NCBI GenBank assembly: GCA_947452065.1
Contig: CANGBB010000002.1
Location: 186,001-250,000, forward strand
Length of the DNA stretch: 64,000 nucleotides
Origin: Gammaproteobacteria bacterium
GTDB taxonomy: Bacteria; Pseudomonadota; Gammaproteobacteria; Steroidobacterales; Steroidobacteraceae
Reading direction: 5' to 3'
Part shown: positions 48,672 through 58,007 of the stretch, in pieces
How the letters are laid out: each line of letters starts with the position of its first letter
Numbering within the stretch: the first letter of the stretch is position 1
Translations under genes and position numbers: made by a program
The notes under the pieces: model-generated
Told to the model about the DNA's origin: nothing
Database searches by the model: none
The model's input: the letters and a program-made list of their open reading frames with translations, nothing else

Positions 48672-49355
48672 CTAATGCCTCGTAACCTGCAGGTTGGCGA
48701 AGTGCGCCACGGTCTTTGGACCGATCCATAGAGCCAGTGCGCCCTTGGACTGCCCATTCTTGAGATCATTTACCACCAACGTGGGCTGGGCGACGCCATT
48801 CACGTAGAGGCGTGCCTTGTCACCCTGCACCTCGATTTTCACATGCGTCCACTCGCCCATCACCAGATCCGCATAGGTCTCATACTTCCCCGGTGTCTCC
48901 ATGCGTAACCTCTGCCATGGGAAATCAGGAGGGGCCTCGTATTGCACCGCGTGATTTCGCTGCAGCTGGTCCTCGGCGCGACCGTTCCTTGGTCGCAGGT
49001 AAAAGGTCTCGTAACGGGTGCCATCCTGCGACATGCGAAACGCCAGTCCGGTGAAGCCGCGGAATTCCGCAGCCGCTCCGGGCAGCGTATCGCCGACCAA
49101 GTCCAGTTCGATCACGCCGTTGGTAAAGTCTGTGCCCGCAATGATTGCGAAACGCTGTCCGTCCGGTATGTCCGCAGGAGCCGTATCCGCTACGCGCACC
49201 GCATTGCGGCCCTGATACGTGACGACTTCGGTGCTGACATTCCTCGCTTGCAACCCGCGAAGATCAAGCGGAACGGCTGCGGCTTGTCCCCAGCTCAAAG
49301 GAGTTGAGGCAAGAGCAGTGAGGGCGAGAGCGGAGATGAAGTACTGGCTTCGCAT
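48672..49355 (-). CDS. Secreted LamG/DUF1080-like (concanavalin-type) protein
   Basis: Signal peptide; FTNGVIELDLVGDTLPGAAAEFRGFTGLAFRMSQDGTRYETFYLRPRNG; WTHVKIEVQGDKARLYVNG. Confidence 0.75.
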   Translation of the reverse strand: MRSQYFISALALTALASTPLSWGQAAAVPLDLRGLQARNVSTEVVTYQGRNAVRVADTAPADIPDGQRFAIIAGTDFTNGVIELDLVGDTLPGAAAEFRGFTGLAFRMSQDGTRYETFYLRPRNGRAEDQLQRNHAVQYEAPPDFPWQRLRMETPGKYETYADLVMGEWTHVKIEVQGDKARLYVNGVAQPTLVVNDLKNGQSKGALALWIGPKTVAHFANLQVTRH

Positions 49356-49550
49356 GTCTGATCACCTGTGAATGGGGCCGGACGCTCCGCCCGGACGACT
49401 TAACGATTCAGTCAGTTGACTATAGGCCTTAGGGAAGCCCATCGCCAGAGCCGACCGGACCGGACCGATTGCTGAGCTGGGATCAGGCAGAGTAGGCTGC
49501 GCCCCGACAAAAAGAGTTTTCGCCAGGCTAAGGATTCCACTGGCTTTCTG

Positions 49551-52289
49551 ATGAGAAAAACGATCAGAGCGATAGGCCTTGTTTCCGTCTGCGCGGCATC
49601 GCTGGCGGCCTGTGGGGGTGGATCAAGTCCGCCGCCCACCTATTCAGTCACAGGCACCGTCAGTGGGCTTTCCGGCGCGGGCCTGGTTCTTCAGAACAAT
49701 GGAGCGAATGATCTCTCGCTAACCACCAACGGGACCTTCACGATCAGCACGGCGGCAGCGCCCGGATCAACCTATGGCGTCACAGTCAAAACGCAGCCGA
49801 CGAACCTGAGTCAAACCTGTGTGGTAAGCAATGCCACGGGGGCGGTGGCCAATGCCAACGTTTCCAACATAGCCGTCACCTGCACAACGAATTCCTACTC
49901 CGTTATCGCGAGTGTCAGTGGACTTGCTGGAGTGGGGTTGGTGCTTCAGAACAACGGTGGCGCCGACATAACCGTCGGTGGTAATGGCGCCGTTGCAATC
50001 AATGCCGCGCTTGCATCAGGATCGGCCTACAACGTCACCATCAAGGCGCAGCCTGTTTCGCCAAGCCAGACCTGTTCGGTTACCAAGGGTTCCGGCACTG
50101 TGACGAGTGCCAATATTTCCGATATCGCAATTATCTGTTCAACAAATTCCTATCCCATCGGAGTATCGGTCAGCGGGCTATCGGGCTCTGGACTGGTTTT
50201 GCAGAACAATGGTGGGAGTGATCTCACGATTGCCGCCAATGGCGCCTATACATTTGCCAGCCAGGTGCTTTCGGGCGCTCCTTACTCAGTGACCGTAAAG
50301 AGTCAGCCCGTCTCTCCCAGCCAGATCTGTTCAGTGACGGCTGGCAGCGGTATCGTCGTCAACGCAGCTGTCAGTTCGGTAAGCATTGTCTGCTCTAATA
50401 CTTATTCGGTCGGTGGAACGGTGTCGGGGCTGCTCGGTAGCGGACTTGTTCTTCAGAACAACGGCCTCGACAGGGTTTCCATCTCCGGTAACGGCAGCTT
50501 CACGTTTCCCGATCGAGTCGCAGCCAACGGAGCCTATGCGGTAACCGTGTTGACGCAGCCTGCCAGTCCGGCTCAGTTGTGTAGCGTTTCCGGCGCCAGC
50601 GGTACAGTGACTTCCAGCAATGTTGCCAATGTGGCAGTGAGCTGTTCATCAACCCTGTCTGGCTCGTTGACAGTCGACTGTGTTGGTGCCAATTGCGGCG
50701 CGAGCAATAGCACCACCTATGCCGGAAGCGGAATTGGGGTGTGGCGCTACAACAATACCTCCAGCGCCCTGTCGGCCACTCTGAACATTTCGATCAGTGG
50801 CGTTTCAGCAGGGAAGAAAGCGCTGCTGCTTTTCACTAACGGGGGCGGCAATGCGACCGCGACCGCTCCCTCGTTTGGTTCGTCTGCGACGATGACTCAA
50901 GTTCAGTCTACTACTCATCTGTCGGCTTCTAATCAATCGCCGGAGCTGGTTGCTCAAAGCGAAGAGGATGCAGCTCATAATCATGTCTTCCAGCTCAAGC
51001 GTGAGATCAAGGCTGAGCTAGCTAGAACGGCTGCGTTGACGAAACAAGGGGTTCCGTCGATGGTCCGTCCCGCTGCAGCACCGGCGCCCCTGCCAACGAC
51101 CAATGTGGGACAAGCGCGAGTGTGGGCCGACAACTTTCAGAGCTACACAAATCCGGATAACTACAACACTACGGCGCGCAAGACCTGCGCAGTTTCGACT
51201 GGCCGAACAGTCGTGTTCTGGGTGGATGATGTCGCTTGGACATCCGGAAAGTTTACGCAGTCGCTGGTGGATCAGTTTGCGGCTGCATTCTGTGGGTCGA
51301 GTGGCGGATATGAACGGCTGGTGGCGCTGATTGGGGATATTTGGGGGCCTCACTCCTACGCGCAGTTTATGAGTGATTCGTCCTCACTTCAGGACGTCAA
51401 CATCGTCTTGGTTCCGACAACTTTTGGGTACGGCGGCTATGCGTGCGTTTATTGCGGGCTGTTGGGATCCTGGTATCGAAAAAACGATCCAACATCGAAG
51501 TACGTCAATCAGCCCGGAGCTCTCGCATTCTTCATCAACATCAGCAAGTTTTCAGGGGCTTCTACGTCCGCCAGTACCGTTAATTACTATTCATCCTCGC
51601 TGATTCATGAATCTCAGCACATGATCAATTTTTATCAGCGTTATATAAAACGCGATCAGGACCACGAAGATTGGCTGGAAGAAACCTCAGCCATGATGGC
51701 TGAAGACATTGTCTCAGCGGCAGTGATCAGCAATACCGATGGAACGCCCTATGGCGCCATGAAGACCATCCGCATACCGGGTTATTTGGCTACTGGCGGT
51801 GGTCGTAGCTATATCAATTGGGTGACGCTGGACTCAATCAGCTACGACATCGGGGGTTCCTTCGGTGCATTCATCAACAGACGTTTTGGGATAACGGTAT
51901 TCAAATCGCTGGTCACCAACTGCAACGACGGAACCCTCGGGGTCTCCAGTTACCAATGCCTGGATTCTCTGTTGCGCTCGAATGGCAGTAGCGGTTTGGC
52001 CGATGACTTTGCCCGCATGGGTGCATCTTTGTTTGGGTTGATGCCGGCCACAGGGGTCCCTGCGCAATACGGGTTCCCTTCAAAAGTAGATTCGGGATAC
52101 ACGCTCGGGGCCGTTGATGCCTCCGCGTTTTCGTCACAGCGGCCGGCGAGTACATCGGGCGCTGGTTCCACGCTTGATGCCACAACGCATACCTACACCA
52201 CAGAAACTGTCTCTGCCGGCAAGTCCAGCTATACAAGAAACGGTGTCATTGTTCCTGCGGGCTCATCGGTCACTTTAGTTTTGCAGTGA
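49551..52289 (+). CDS. M30-like (hyicolysin-type) metalloprotease lipoprotein with four tandem ~85-aa N-terminal repeats
   Basis: Lipobox LAAC; HExxH in SLIHESQHMINFYQ (51606-51620) followed by WLEETSAMMAEDIV. Confidence 0.8.
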   Translation: MRKTIRAIGLVSVCAASLAACGGGSSPPPTYSVTGTVSGLSGAGLVLQNNGANDLSLTTNGTFTISTAAAPGSTYGVTVKTQPTNLSQTCVVSNATGAVANANVSNIAVTCTTNSYSVIASVSGLAGVGLVLQNNGGADITVGGNGAVAINAALASGSAYNVTIKAQPVSPSQTCSVTKGSGTVTSANISDIAIICSTNSYPIGVSVSGLSGSGLVLQNNGGSDLTIAANGAYTFASQVLSGAPYSVTVKSQPVSPSQICSVTAGSGIVVNAAVSSVSIVCSNTYSVGGTVSGLLGSGLVLQNNGLDRVSISGNGSFTFPDRVAANGAYAVTVLTQPASPAQLCSVSGASGTVTSSNVANVAVSCSSTLSGSLTVDCVGANCGASNSTTYAGSGIGVWRYNNTSSALSATLNISISGVSAGKKALLLFTNGGGNATATAPSFGSSATMTQVQSTTHLSASNQSPELVAQSEEDAAHNHVFQLKREIKAELARTAALTKQGVPSMVRPAAAPAPLPTTNVGQARVWADNFQSYTNPDNYNTTARKTCAVSTGRTVVFWVDDVAWTSGKFTQSLVDQFAAAFCGSSGGYERLVALIGDIWGPHSYAQFMSDSSSLQDVNIVLVPTTFGYGGYACVYCGLLGSWYRKNDPTSKYVNQPGALAFFINISKFSGASTSASTVNYYSSSLIHESQHMINFYQRYIKRDQDHEDWLEETSAMMAEDIVSAAVISNTDGTPYGAMKTIRIPGYLATGGGRSYINWVTLDSISYDIGGSFGAFINRRFGITVFKSLVTNCNDGTLGVSSYQCLDSLLRSNGSSGLADDFARMGASLFGLMPATGVPAQYGFPSKVDSGYTLGAVDASAFSSQRPASTSGAGSTLDATTHTYTTETVSAGKSSYTRNGVIVPAGSSVTLVLQ
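49641..50648 (+). repeat. Four tandem ~252-255 bp coding repeats
   Basis: Repeat starts 49641, 49896, 50151, 50403; consensus YSVxxxVSGLxGxGLVLQNNG..NG..Y.VTVKxQPxSPSQxCSV..GxVxxANVSxIAVxCS; two Cys per repeat. Confidence 0.9.
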
Positions 52290-52393
52290 TCCCATGCAGA
52301 GCCGTAGCGGGGGACAAACAGTGGGTGCTAATGGCCTTGATGAAGTGGCGGCCAGTGCATCAATCCCACAGTCGGCTGTGTGATTGCCAAAGA

Positions 52394-52470
<77 letters not shown>

Positions 52471-52503
52471 ATTTGCGGTCTCGATCTCTACTCGTCTTCG
52501 CCG

Positions 52504-53622
52504 TCAGTGCGTTCGCTCGATCGCGAAGCGCGCCAGCGCGGCCAGTCCGTCGCGGTAGGGTGACGGGTGGAGGGCCGTGAGTGCTGCCTGAGCTTTCTCG
52601 GCTTCGGCGGCGGCGAGCCGCGCAGTGTACTGAAGCCCTCCCAGCGATTCAATTGCGCTGAAGATCAGCTCCAGCTTGTCCAGTCCGCCGGTGGCAATGG
52701 CGTCGCGGATCGCGGTGGCCGTTGCCTGAGCGCGCTGACCTTCGGGACTGCTGCCGCCTTTCCGGGCGGTCGCTTCGGCTTCGCGCAGCGCATGGATCAG
52801 CGGCAGGGTCGGTTTGCCTTCGGCCAGATCGTCGCCGAGGTTCTTGCCGCGCGTGTCCGGGTCGGACTGGTAATCCATGGCATCGTCCACCAGCTGGTAG
52901 GCAATGCCCAGATGGCGACCGTAGTCGGCGAGGGCGCGTTGCACCGTCGGCGTGGCGCCGGCGAGTACGGCGGCCACCTCGGCACCGGCCTGGAATAGCT
53001 GTGCGGTCTTGCGATCGATGACCTGCAGATAGCGTTCCTCGGTGGTGTCGGCGTCGCGCGCATTCATCAACTGCAGCACTTCGCCTTCGGCGATCACGTT
53101 GGTGGCATTGGCCATGATCTCGATGACGCGGGTGGATTCCACGGCGGCCATCATCTGGAAGGCGCGCGAGTACACGAAGTCACCAACCAGCACGCTGGCC
53201 TGGTTGCCGAACATTTCATTGGCCGTGAGCCGTCCGCGCCGCCGCGAGCTGTTATCCACTACATCATCGTGAAGCAGGGTGGCGGTGTGGATGAATTCAA
53301 TGAAGGTCGCGGCCATCACATGATCGGCCTCGGGACTGGCGGCTACCGCAGCCGCAGGGCCGCTCTGGGCGGCGCGCGCTGCAAGCAGGACCAGCAGCGG
53401 GCGCAGGCGCTTTCCGCCGCCACCGATGATGTGCTCGGCGATCTGGTCCACCAGCGGTACGGCGCTCTTGAGGCGGGCACGGATGCAGGCGTCGACCGCG
53501 ATCAGGTCGTCCCTGACCGGGGCGCGGATGGCTCCCAGTGCCTCCCCGGAAGGGCCTGGCGCCCCCGCGGCGGCAGGGCGCGGAACCGGCAGCGCGGCCA
53601 GCGACTGTTTGAGGCTATCCAA
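52504..53622 (-). CDS. ispB: Polyprenyl (octaprenyl) diphosphate synthase
   Basis: GGGGKRLRPLLVLLAA, LLHDDVVDNSSRRRG, YQLVDDAMDY; TTG start (LDSLKQSLAAL) proposed, longer ORF runs into the rplU promoter. Confidence 0.9.
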   Translation of the reverse strand: MDSLKQSLAALPVPRPAAAGAPGPSGEALGAIRAPVRDDLIAVDACIRARLKSAVPLVDQIAEHIIGGGGKRLRPLLVLLAARAAQSGPAAAVAASPEADHVMAATFIEFIHTATLLHDDVVDNSSRRRGRLTANEMFGNQASVLVGDFVYSRAFQMMAAVESTRVIEIMANATNVIAEGEVLQLMNARDADTTEERYLQVIDRKTAQLFQAGAEVAAVLAGATPTVQRALADYGRHLGIAYQLVDDAMDYQSDPDTRGKNLGDDLAEGKPTLPLIHALREAEATARKGGSSPEGQRAQATATAIRDAIATGGLDKLELIFSAIESLGGLQYTARLAAAEAEKAQAALTALHPSPYRDGLAALARFAIERTH

Positions 53623-53650
53623 CTGCCTGATTCTCCATGTTAAAGCGCGT

Positions 53651-53679
53651 TTGACCGCCCCCGTTCTGGCCGTTAGAAT
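53651..53679 (+). promoter_or_regulatory. Sigma70-like promoter of rplU-rpmA
   Basis: TTGACC - 17 nt - TAGAAT. Confidence 0.6.
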
Positions 53680-53741
53680 GCGCGACCTTTCCGCCAGCGA
53701 CCAATAGGGTCGTGCGGGCGTGTTCAAACGGAGTGCTGACA

Positions 53742-54053
53742 ATGTACGCGGTTATCGCCACGGGCGGCAAACAATATCGGGTCGAGAAGGATGGCGTGCT
53801 GCGTGTGGAGAAGCTGGACGCCGACGTCGGTGCCACAGTGAGCTTCGAGCAGGTGCTGATGGTCGCTGATGGCGACAAGATCACGCTTGGCAAGCCGCTG
53901 GTTGCAGGCGCCAAGGTCAGTGCCACGGTCGAGAAGCACGGTCGCACCGATAAGGTCGTCATCGTGAAATTCCGTCGCCGCAAGCACTATCGTCGCGGCG
54001 GCACGCACCGCCAGCATTACACTCAGGTGCGCATCACCGGCATTGCCGGCTGA
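53742..54053 (+). CDS. rplU: 50S ribosomal protein L21
   Basis: [37 protein letters not shown]. Confidence 0.97.
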   Translation: MYAVIATGGKQYRVEKDGVLRVEKLDADVGATVSFEQVLMVADGDKITLGKPLVAGAKVSATVEKHGRTDKVVIVKFRRRKHYRRGGTHRQHYTQVRITGIAG

Positions 54054-54089
54054 TCGGCTTAACAGACAACAGGTTTCTGGAGCAGTCAC

Positions 54090-54347
54090 ATGGCACATAA
54101 AAAGGCAGGCGGCAGTACACGCAACGGCCGCGAGTCCCACAGCAAGCGCCTTGGCGTCAAGGTGTTCGGCGGCGAGCAGGTCAATGCTGGCAACATCATC
54201 GTCCGTCAGCGCGGCACGCGCATGAATGCGGGCCTGAACGTCGGCGTCGGCACCGATCACACGCTGTTCGCCCTCAAGCCGGGCCGCGTGCAGTTCAACC
54301 GCAAGGGACCGATGCAGAAAATGTTCGTCCACGTGCTGGCGGACTGA
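54090..54347 (+). CDS. rpmA: 50S ribosomal protein L27
   Basis: [29 protein letters not shown]. Confidence 0.97.
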   Translation: MAHKKAGGSTRNGRESHSKRLGVKVFGGEQVNAGNIIVRQRGTRMNAGLNVGVGTDHTLFALKPGRVQFNRKGPMQKMFVHVLAD

Positions 54348-54386
54348 AGTTCCGCAGCAGGTACGGTTCCGGCTATCCGGACAGTG

Positions 54387-54420
54387 AAAGCCCCGGCCCA
54401 GTGCCGGGGCTTTTGTTTTT
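54387..54420 (+). terminator. Rho-independent terminator after rpmA
   Basis: AAAGCCCCGGcccagtgCCGGGGCTTTTGTTTTT. Confidence 0.9.
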
Positions 54421-54447
54421 GGCCCTCGTTCGTCATAGGCTCACAGC

Positions 54448-55659
54448 ATGAAATTCGTCGACGAAGCCCTTTTGAAGGTGCAGGCCGGTCACGGCGGCCG
54501 CGGCTGCCTGAGTTTCCGCCGCGAGAAGTTCATCCCCTTTGGTGGCCCGGATGGTGGCGACGGAGGTGTGGGCGGCAGCGTCTGGCTGCGCGCGAAGGAA
54601 GGCATCAACACGCTGGCCGACTTCCGCATCCAGCGCACTTTCAAGGCCAAGAATGGTGAGCCTGGTTCGGGCAACGACTGCTTCGGCCGCGGCGGTGAAG
54701 ATCTCTACGTCGACGTGCCGGTGGGCACGACGATCAAGGACGTGGAAACAGACGAGGAATTGGGCGATCTCAAGACCGCCGGTGAAGTGCTACTTGTGGC
54801 CAAGGGCGGCAAGGGCGGTTGGGGAAATCTGCGCTTCAAGACCAGCACCAACCGCGCGCCGCGTCAGTTCGGCTCAGGCCTGCCCGGTGAAAAGCGCACG
54901 CTGGCCTTGGAACTGAAGGTCATTGCCGATGTGGGTCTGCTGGGTCTGCCGAATGCCGGCAAGAGCACGCTGATCAGTGTGCTGTCAGCTGCGCGGCCCA
55001 AGGTTGCGGACTATCCGTTCACCACGCTGTATCCCAATCTCGGCGTGGTCTATTGCGGTGAGCAGCGCAGCTTTGTCATGGCCGACATCCCCGGGCTGAT
55101 CGAAGGTGCGGCGGACGGCGCGGGCCTGGGCATTCGCTTTCTCAAGCATCTGCAGCGCACGCGGGTGTTGCTGCATCTGGTCGACATCCTGCCGCCCGAT
55201 CCGGAAGCTGATCCGGTGCGTGATGCCAAGGCCATCGTCGGCGAGTTGCGCAAGTTCAGCGCCTCGCTGGTGAAGAAGCCGCGCTGGCTGGTGCTCAACA
55301 AGCGCGATCTGGTGCCGGATGATGAGGCCGAGCGGATTGCACGCGCCATCGTCGCCGGGCTGCGCCATACCGGACCCTGTTTCCTGATTTCGGCGGCGGC
55401 GCAGCGTGGGACGCGCGAGCTGGCCGATGCCGTGATGAATTTCATTGACGGTCAGCCGGCGCCGGCTAATCCCTACTTCGTGGCGACGCGGCGCGCTGGT
55501 GCGAAGACCACAGGCGCGGCGAAGCCCAAAGCCAAGGCCAAGGCCAAGGCCAAGGCCAAGGCCAAAGCCAAGTCGGGCGGAAAGGCTCAGCCCCGCAAGC
55601 GGTCCGTCAGCGCTGGGGGGCGGTCATCGCAGCGTCGTCCGGCAGCCAAGAAGAAGTGA
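54448..55659 (+). CDS. obgE: GTPase ObgE/CgtA
   Basis: [49 protein letters not shown]; lysine/alanine-rich tail. Confidence 0.96.
   Translation: MKFVDEALLKVQAGHGGRGCLSFRREKFIPFGGPDGGDGGVGGSVWLRAKEGINTLADFRIQRTFKAKNGEPGSGNDCFGRGGEDLYVDVPVGTTIKDVETDEELGDLKTAGEVLLVAKGGKGGWGNLRFKTSTNRAPRQFGSGLPGEKRTLALELKVIADVGLLGLPNAGKSTLISVLSAARPKVADYPFTTLYPNLGVVYCGEQRSFVMADIPGLIEGAADGAGLGIRFLKHLQRTRVLLHLVDILPPDPEADPVRDAKAIVGELRKFSASLVKKPRWLVLNKRDLVPDDEAERIARAIVAGLRHTGPCFLISAAAQRGTRELADAVMNFIDGQPAPANPYFVATRRAGAKTTGAAKPKAKAKAKAKAKAKAKSGGKAQPRKRSVSAGGRSSQRRPAAKKK
55528..55572 (+). repeat. In-frame (AARGCC)n microsatellite encoding (KA)n in the ObgE tail
   Basis: AAAGCC(AAGGCC)nAAAGCCAAG. Confidence 0.9.
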
Positions 55660-55680
55660 GCCCTTCTCACCCTCGATCCG

Positions 55681-56031
55681 ATGCGTAACCAGAAAGTCAG
55701 GCAGAGGATCGCGGCGGGCAAGATGCGCCTGCGCATCCGTGACCTGCGAAACCTGGGTCCTCGTTCCGAGCAGTTGCTGGCCGAAATCGGCATCTACAGC
55801 GCGGCGCAGCTGCGCGAGCGTGGCGCGGTGCGCACCTATGTGCAGCTCAAGCGCGCCGGCGTGGCGCATTCACTCAACATGCTCTGGGCGTTAGCAGGTG
55901 CGATGGAGCCGTGGCCCGAAGGGCGGCACTGGCGCGAGGTGTCGCGAGGCGATACTCGGCTGTCGCTCCTGCTGGCGGTCGAGGATCTGGAGCAGACCCT
56001 TGCCTCAGCGGCACCAAGACAGCCGAATTGA
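55681..56031 (+). CDS. TfoX C-terminal-domain protein (no N-terminal TfoX domain)
   Basis: LRNLGPRSEQLLAEIGIYSAAQLRERGAVRTYVQLKRAGVAHSLNMLWALAGAM. Confidence 0.8.
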   Translation: MRNQKVRQRIAAGKMRLRIRDLRNLGPRSEQLLAEIGIYSAAQLRERGAVRTYVQLKRAGVAHSLNMLWALAGAMEPWPEGRHWREVSRGDTRLSLLLAVEDLEQTLASAAPRQPN

Positions 56032-56036
56032 ATGCA

Positions 56037-56061
56037 GCGCGGGCCCGGAGGGGGCCCGCGC
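56037..56061. terminator. Hairpin between convergent tfoX-C-like gene and rpsT
   Basis: GCGCGGGCCC-ggagg-GGGCCCGCGC; no clear U-tract. Confidence 0.5.
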
Positions 56062-56071
56062 GGTAGGTCTG

Positions 56072-56335
56072 TTAGGCCAACGCCTTGACGCGCTTGGCGA
56101 GGCGGCTCTTGTGGCGAGCGGCCTGATTGCGGTGAATGATCTTCTTGTTCACCAGCGTGTCGATGAGCGGCACGGCGGCTTCATAGCTGGTCTTGGCTGC
56201 AGTCTTGTTGCCTGATTCGACAGCATCGCTGACCTTGCGGATGGCGCTGCGCATGCGCGAACGCAGGGCGACATTGCGCGCCCGGTGAACAACGGCCTGA
56301 CGAGCCGCTTTTTCCGCTGACTTGGTGTTTGCCAC
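56072..56335 (-). CDS. rpsT: 30S ribosomal protein S20
   Basis: MANTKSAEKAARQAVVHRARNVALRSRMRSAIRKV. Confidence 0.97.
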   Translation of the reverse strand: MANTKSAEKAARQAVVHRARNVALRSRMRSAIRKVSDAVESGNKTAAKTSYEAAVPLIDTLVNKKIIHRNQAARHKSRLAKRVKALA

Positions 56336-56426
56336 GCCTGACTCCGCTCAACTCATTGAAAGGCCGCGTAGTTTGATGAGCGGGTGCACCCTTGTCAATC
56401 GGCCTCCGGTATAGTCGCCGGGATTC

Positions 56427-58007
56427 ATGAGCCGCACACTGATCAGAGGCACCCGGATCACGGGTCTAAACACCCTGCTGTCGCGCATCACGGGCCTGGT
56501 GCGCGATCAGGCCATTGCCGCTGCCATCGGCCTCGGCGCGGCCTCCGATACCTTCTTTGTGGTCTACGCCATCCCCAATTTCCTCCGCCGGCTGTTCGCC
56601 GAGGGGGCGTTTTCCCAGTCTTTTGTGCCCGTCCTGTCCGAATACCGGGCCCGTCGTGAGCTGGCCGAGGTCCGGGGGCTGGTGGCCGACACGGCCGGTA
56701 CCCTCGGTCTGGTACTGCTGGCGGTGACCGTAATCGGGGTACTGGCCGCCCCGGCGATCATTCTGGTCTATGCCGGCGGGTTCGCCGCCCAGGGCGGGGA
56801 TCGCTTCGCGCTGGCCGTGGAGATGTTCCGCTGGGTGTTTCCCTACGTCCTGTTCATCTCGCTGACCTCGCTCTATGCCGGGGTGCTGAACAGTTACCAG
56901 CGCTTTGCGCTGCCGGCCTTCACCCAGGTCATCCAGAACGTGCTGCTCATCGGCGTTGCGGTGGGCGTGGCGGCGCACAGCAGCCGACCCGGTCCGGTGC
57001 TCGCCATCGGTGTGTTCATCTCGGGCGTGTTGCAGCTGCTCTCGCTCCTGCCATCGGTGGCGCGTCTGAAACTGTTTTCGTGGCCGCGCTGGCGGCCGCG
57101 GGCAGAGGGCGTCAAGCGGATTCTCAAGCTGATGGTGCCGGGCATCGTCGGTTCGTCGATGTCGCAGCTCTCGCTGCTGCTTAACTCCGCGATCTCCTCG
57201 TTCCTCGCAGTGGGCAGCATCAGCGCGCTGTATATCGCCGATCGACTGATGGAGTTCCCGCTGGGCGTGTTCAGCATTGCGCTGGGGACGGTGATCCTGC
57301 CCAGCCTGTCCGCTCAGCATGCGCGGCAGGACAGTCAGGAGTTCTCCGACACACTCGACTGGGCGTTGCGCCTGACGGTGTTGCTGGTGGCCCCGGCCAT
57401 GATCGGCATGCTCTTCTTCTCCGGCCCGATGGTGGCGGCGGTATTCGGCTTCCGCAAAGTGGCGGCCGGCGGCATCGCGGGCATCCAGATGGCCAGCTAT
57501 GCGCTGGTCGCGTATTCATGGGGCGTGATGACCTTCAGTCTCATCAAGGTGCTGGCGCCCGGCTACTACGCGCGTCAGGACACGAAGACGCCGGTGCGTG
57601 CGGCTCTCATCGCACTGGCAGTGAATGTGTCGATCAACGTCGGCATCGTGGTGCCGGCGGTGTGGTTCGGCTTTAAGTCTCCGTATCTGTTGCTGGCGAC
57701 ATCCACCTGCATTGCCTCGGCGGTCAACGCCTTCCTGCTGTGGCGCGGCTTGCAGCGCAGCGGCGTGTTGCGGCCAACGCAGGCCTGGGCACGCCTTCTG
57801 CCGCGCGTGGCGTTGGGCTGCGCGATGATGGCGTTGCTGCTGGGATGGCTGTCCGGTGATCTGCAGCAGTGGATGGCGCTGCCGTTGTGGCTGCGATTGT
57901 TACGCTGCTTCGGCGACATTCTTCTGGCCGCGCTGCTCTATTTTCTGGTGCTTTACGTCAGCGGATTGCGTCCGCGCGACATGCGGCATGGCGGCACGTC
58001 GTCGTGA
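56427..58007 (+). CDS. murJ: Lipid II flippase MurJ
   Basis: GLVRDQAIAAAIGLGAASDTFFVVYAIPNFLRRLFAEGAFSQSFVPVLSEY. Confidence 0.96.
   Translation: MSRTLIRGTRITGLNTLLSRITGLVRDQAIAAAIGLGAASDTFFVVYAIPNFLRRLFAEGAFSQSFVPVLSEYRARRELAEVRGLVADTAGTLGLVLLAVTVIGVLAAPAIILVYAGGFAAQGGDRFALAVEMFRWVFPYVLFISLTSLYAGVLNSYQRFALPAFTQVIQNVLLIGVAVGVAAHSSRPGPVLAIGVFISGVLQLLSLLPSVARLKLFSWPRWRPRAEGVKRILKLMVPGIVGSSMSQLSLLLNSAISSFLAVGSISALYIADRLMEFPLGVFSIALGTVILPSLSAQHARQDSQEFSDTLDWALRLTVLLVAPAMIGMLFFSGPMVAAVFGFRKVAAGGIAGIQMASYALVAYSWGVMTFSLIKVLAPGYYARQDTKTPVRAALIALAVNVSINVGIVVPAVWFGFKSPYLLLATSTCIASAVNAFLLWRGLQRSGVLRPTQAWARLLPRVALGCAMMALLLGWLSGDLQQWMALPLWLRLLRCFGDILLAALLYFLVLYVSGLRPRDMRHGGTSS

Noticed and set aside
49641-50648. 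Possible CRISPR-like or satellite array
   Set aside because: The ~255-bp repeats are in frame, diverged and encode a protein domain; no short identical repeats with unique spacers.
55528-55572. Short tandem repeat considered as a CRISPR or regulatory repeat
   Set aside because: Codes in frame for Lys-Ala in the ObgE tail; no spacer structure.
56392-56415. TTGTCA...TATAGT considered as the murJ promoter
   Set aside because: Spacer is only 12 nt, too short for a normal sigma70 promoter.
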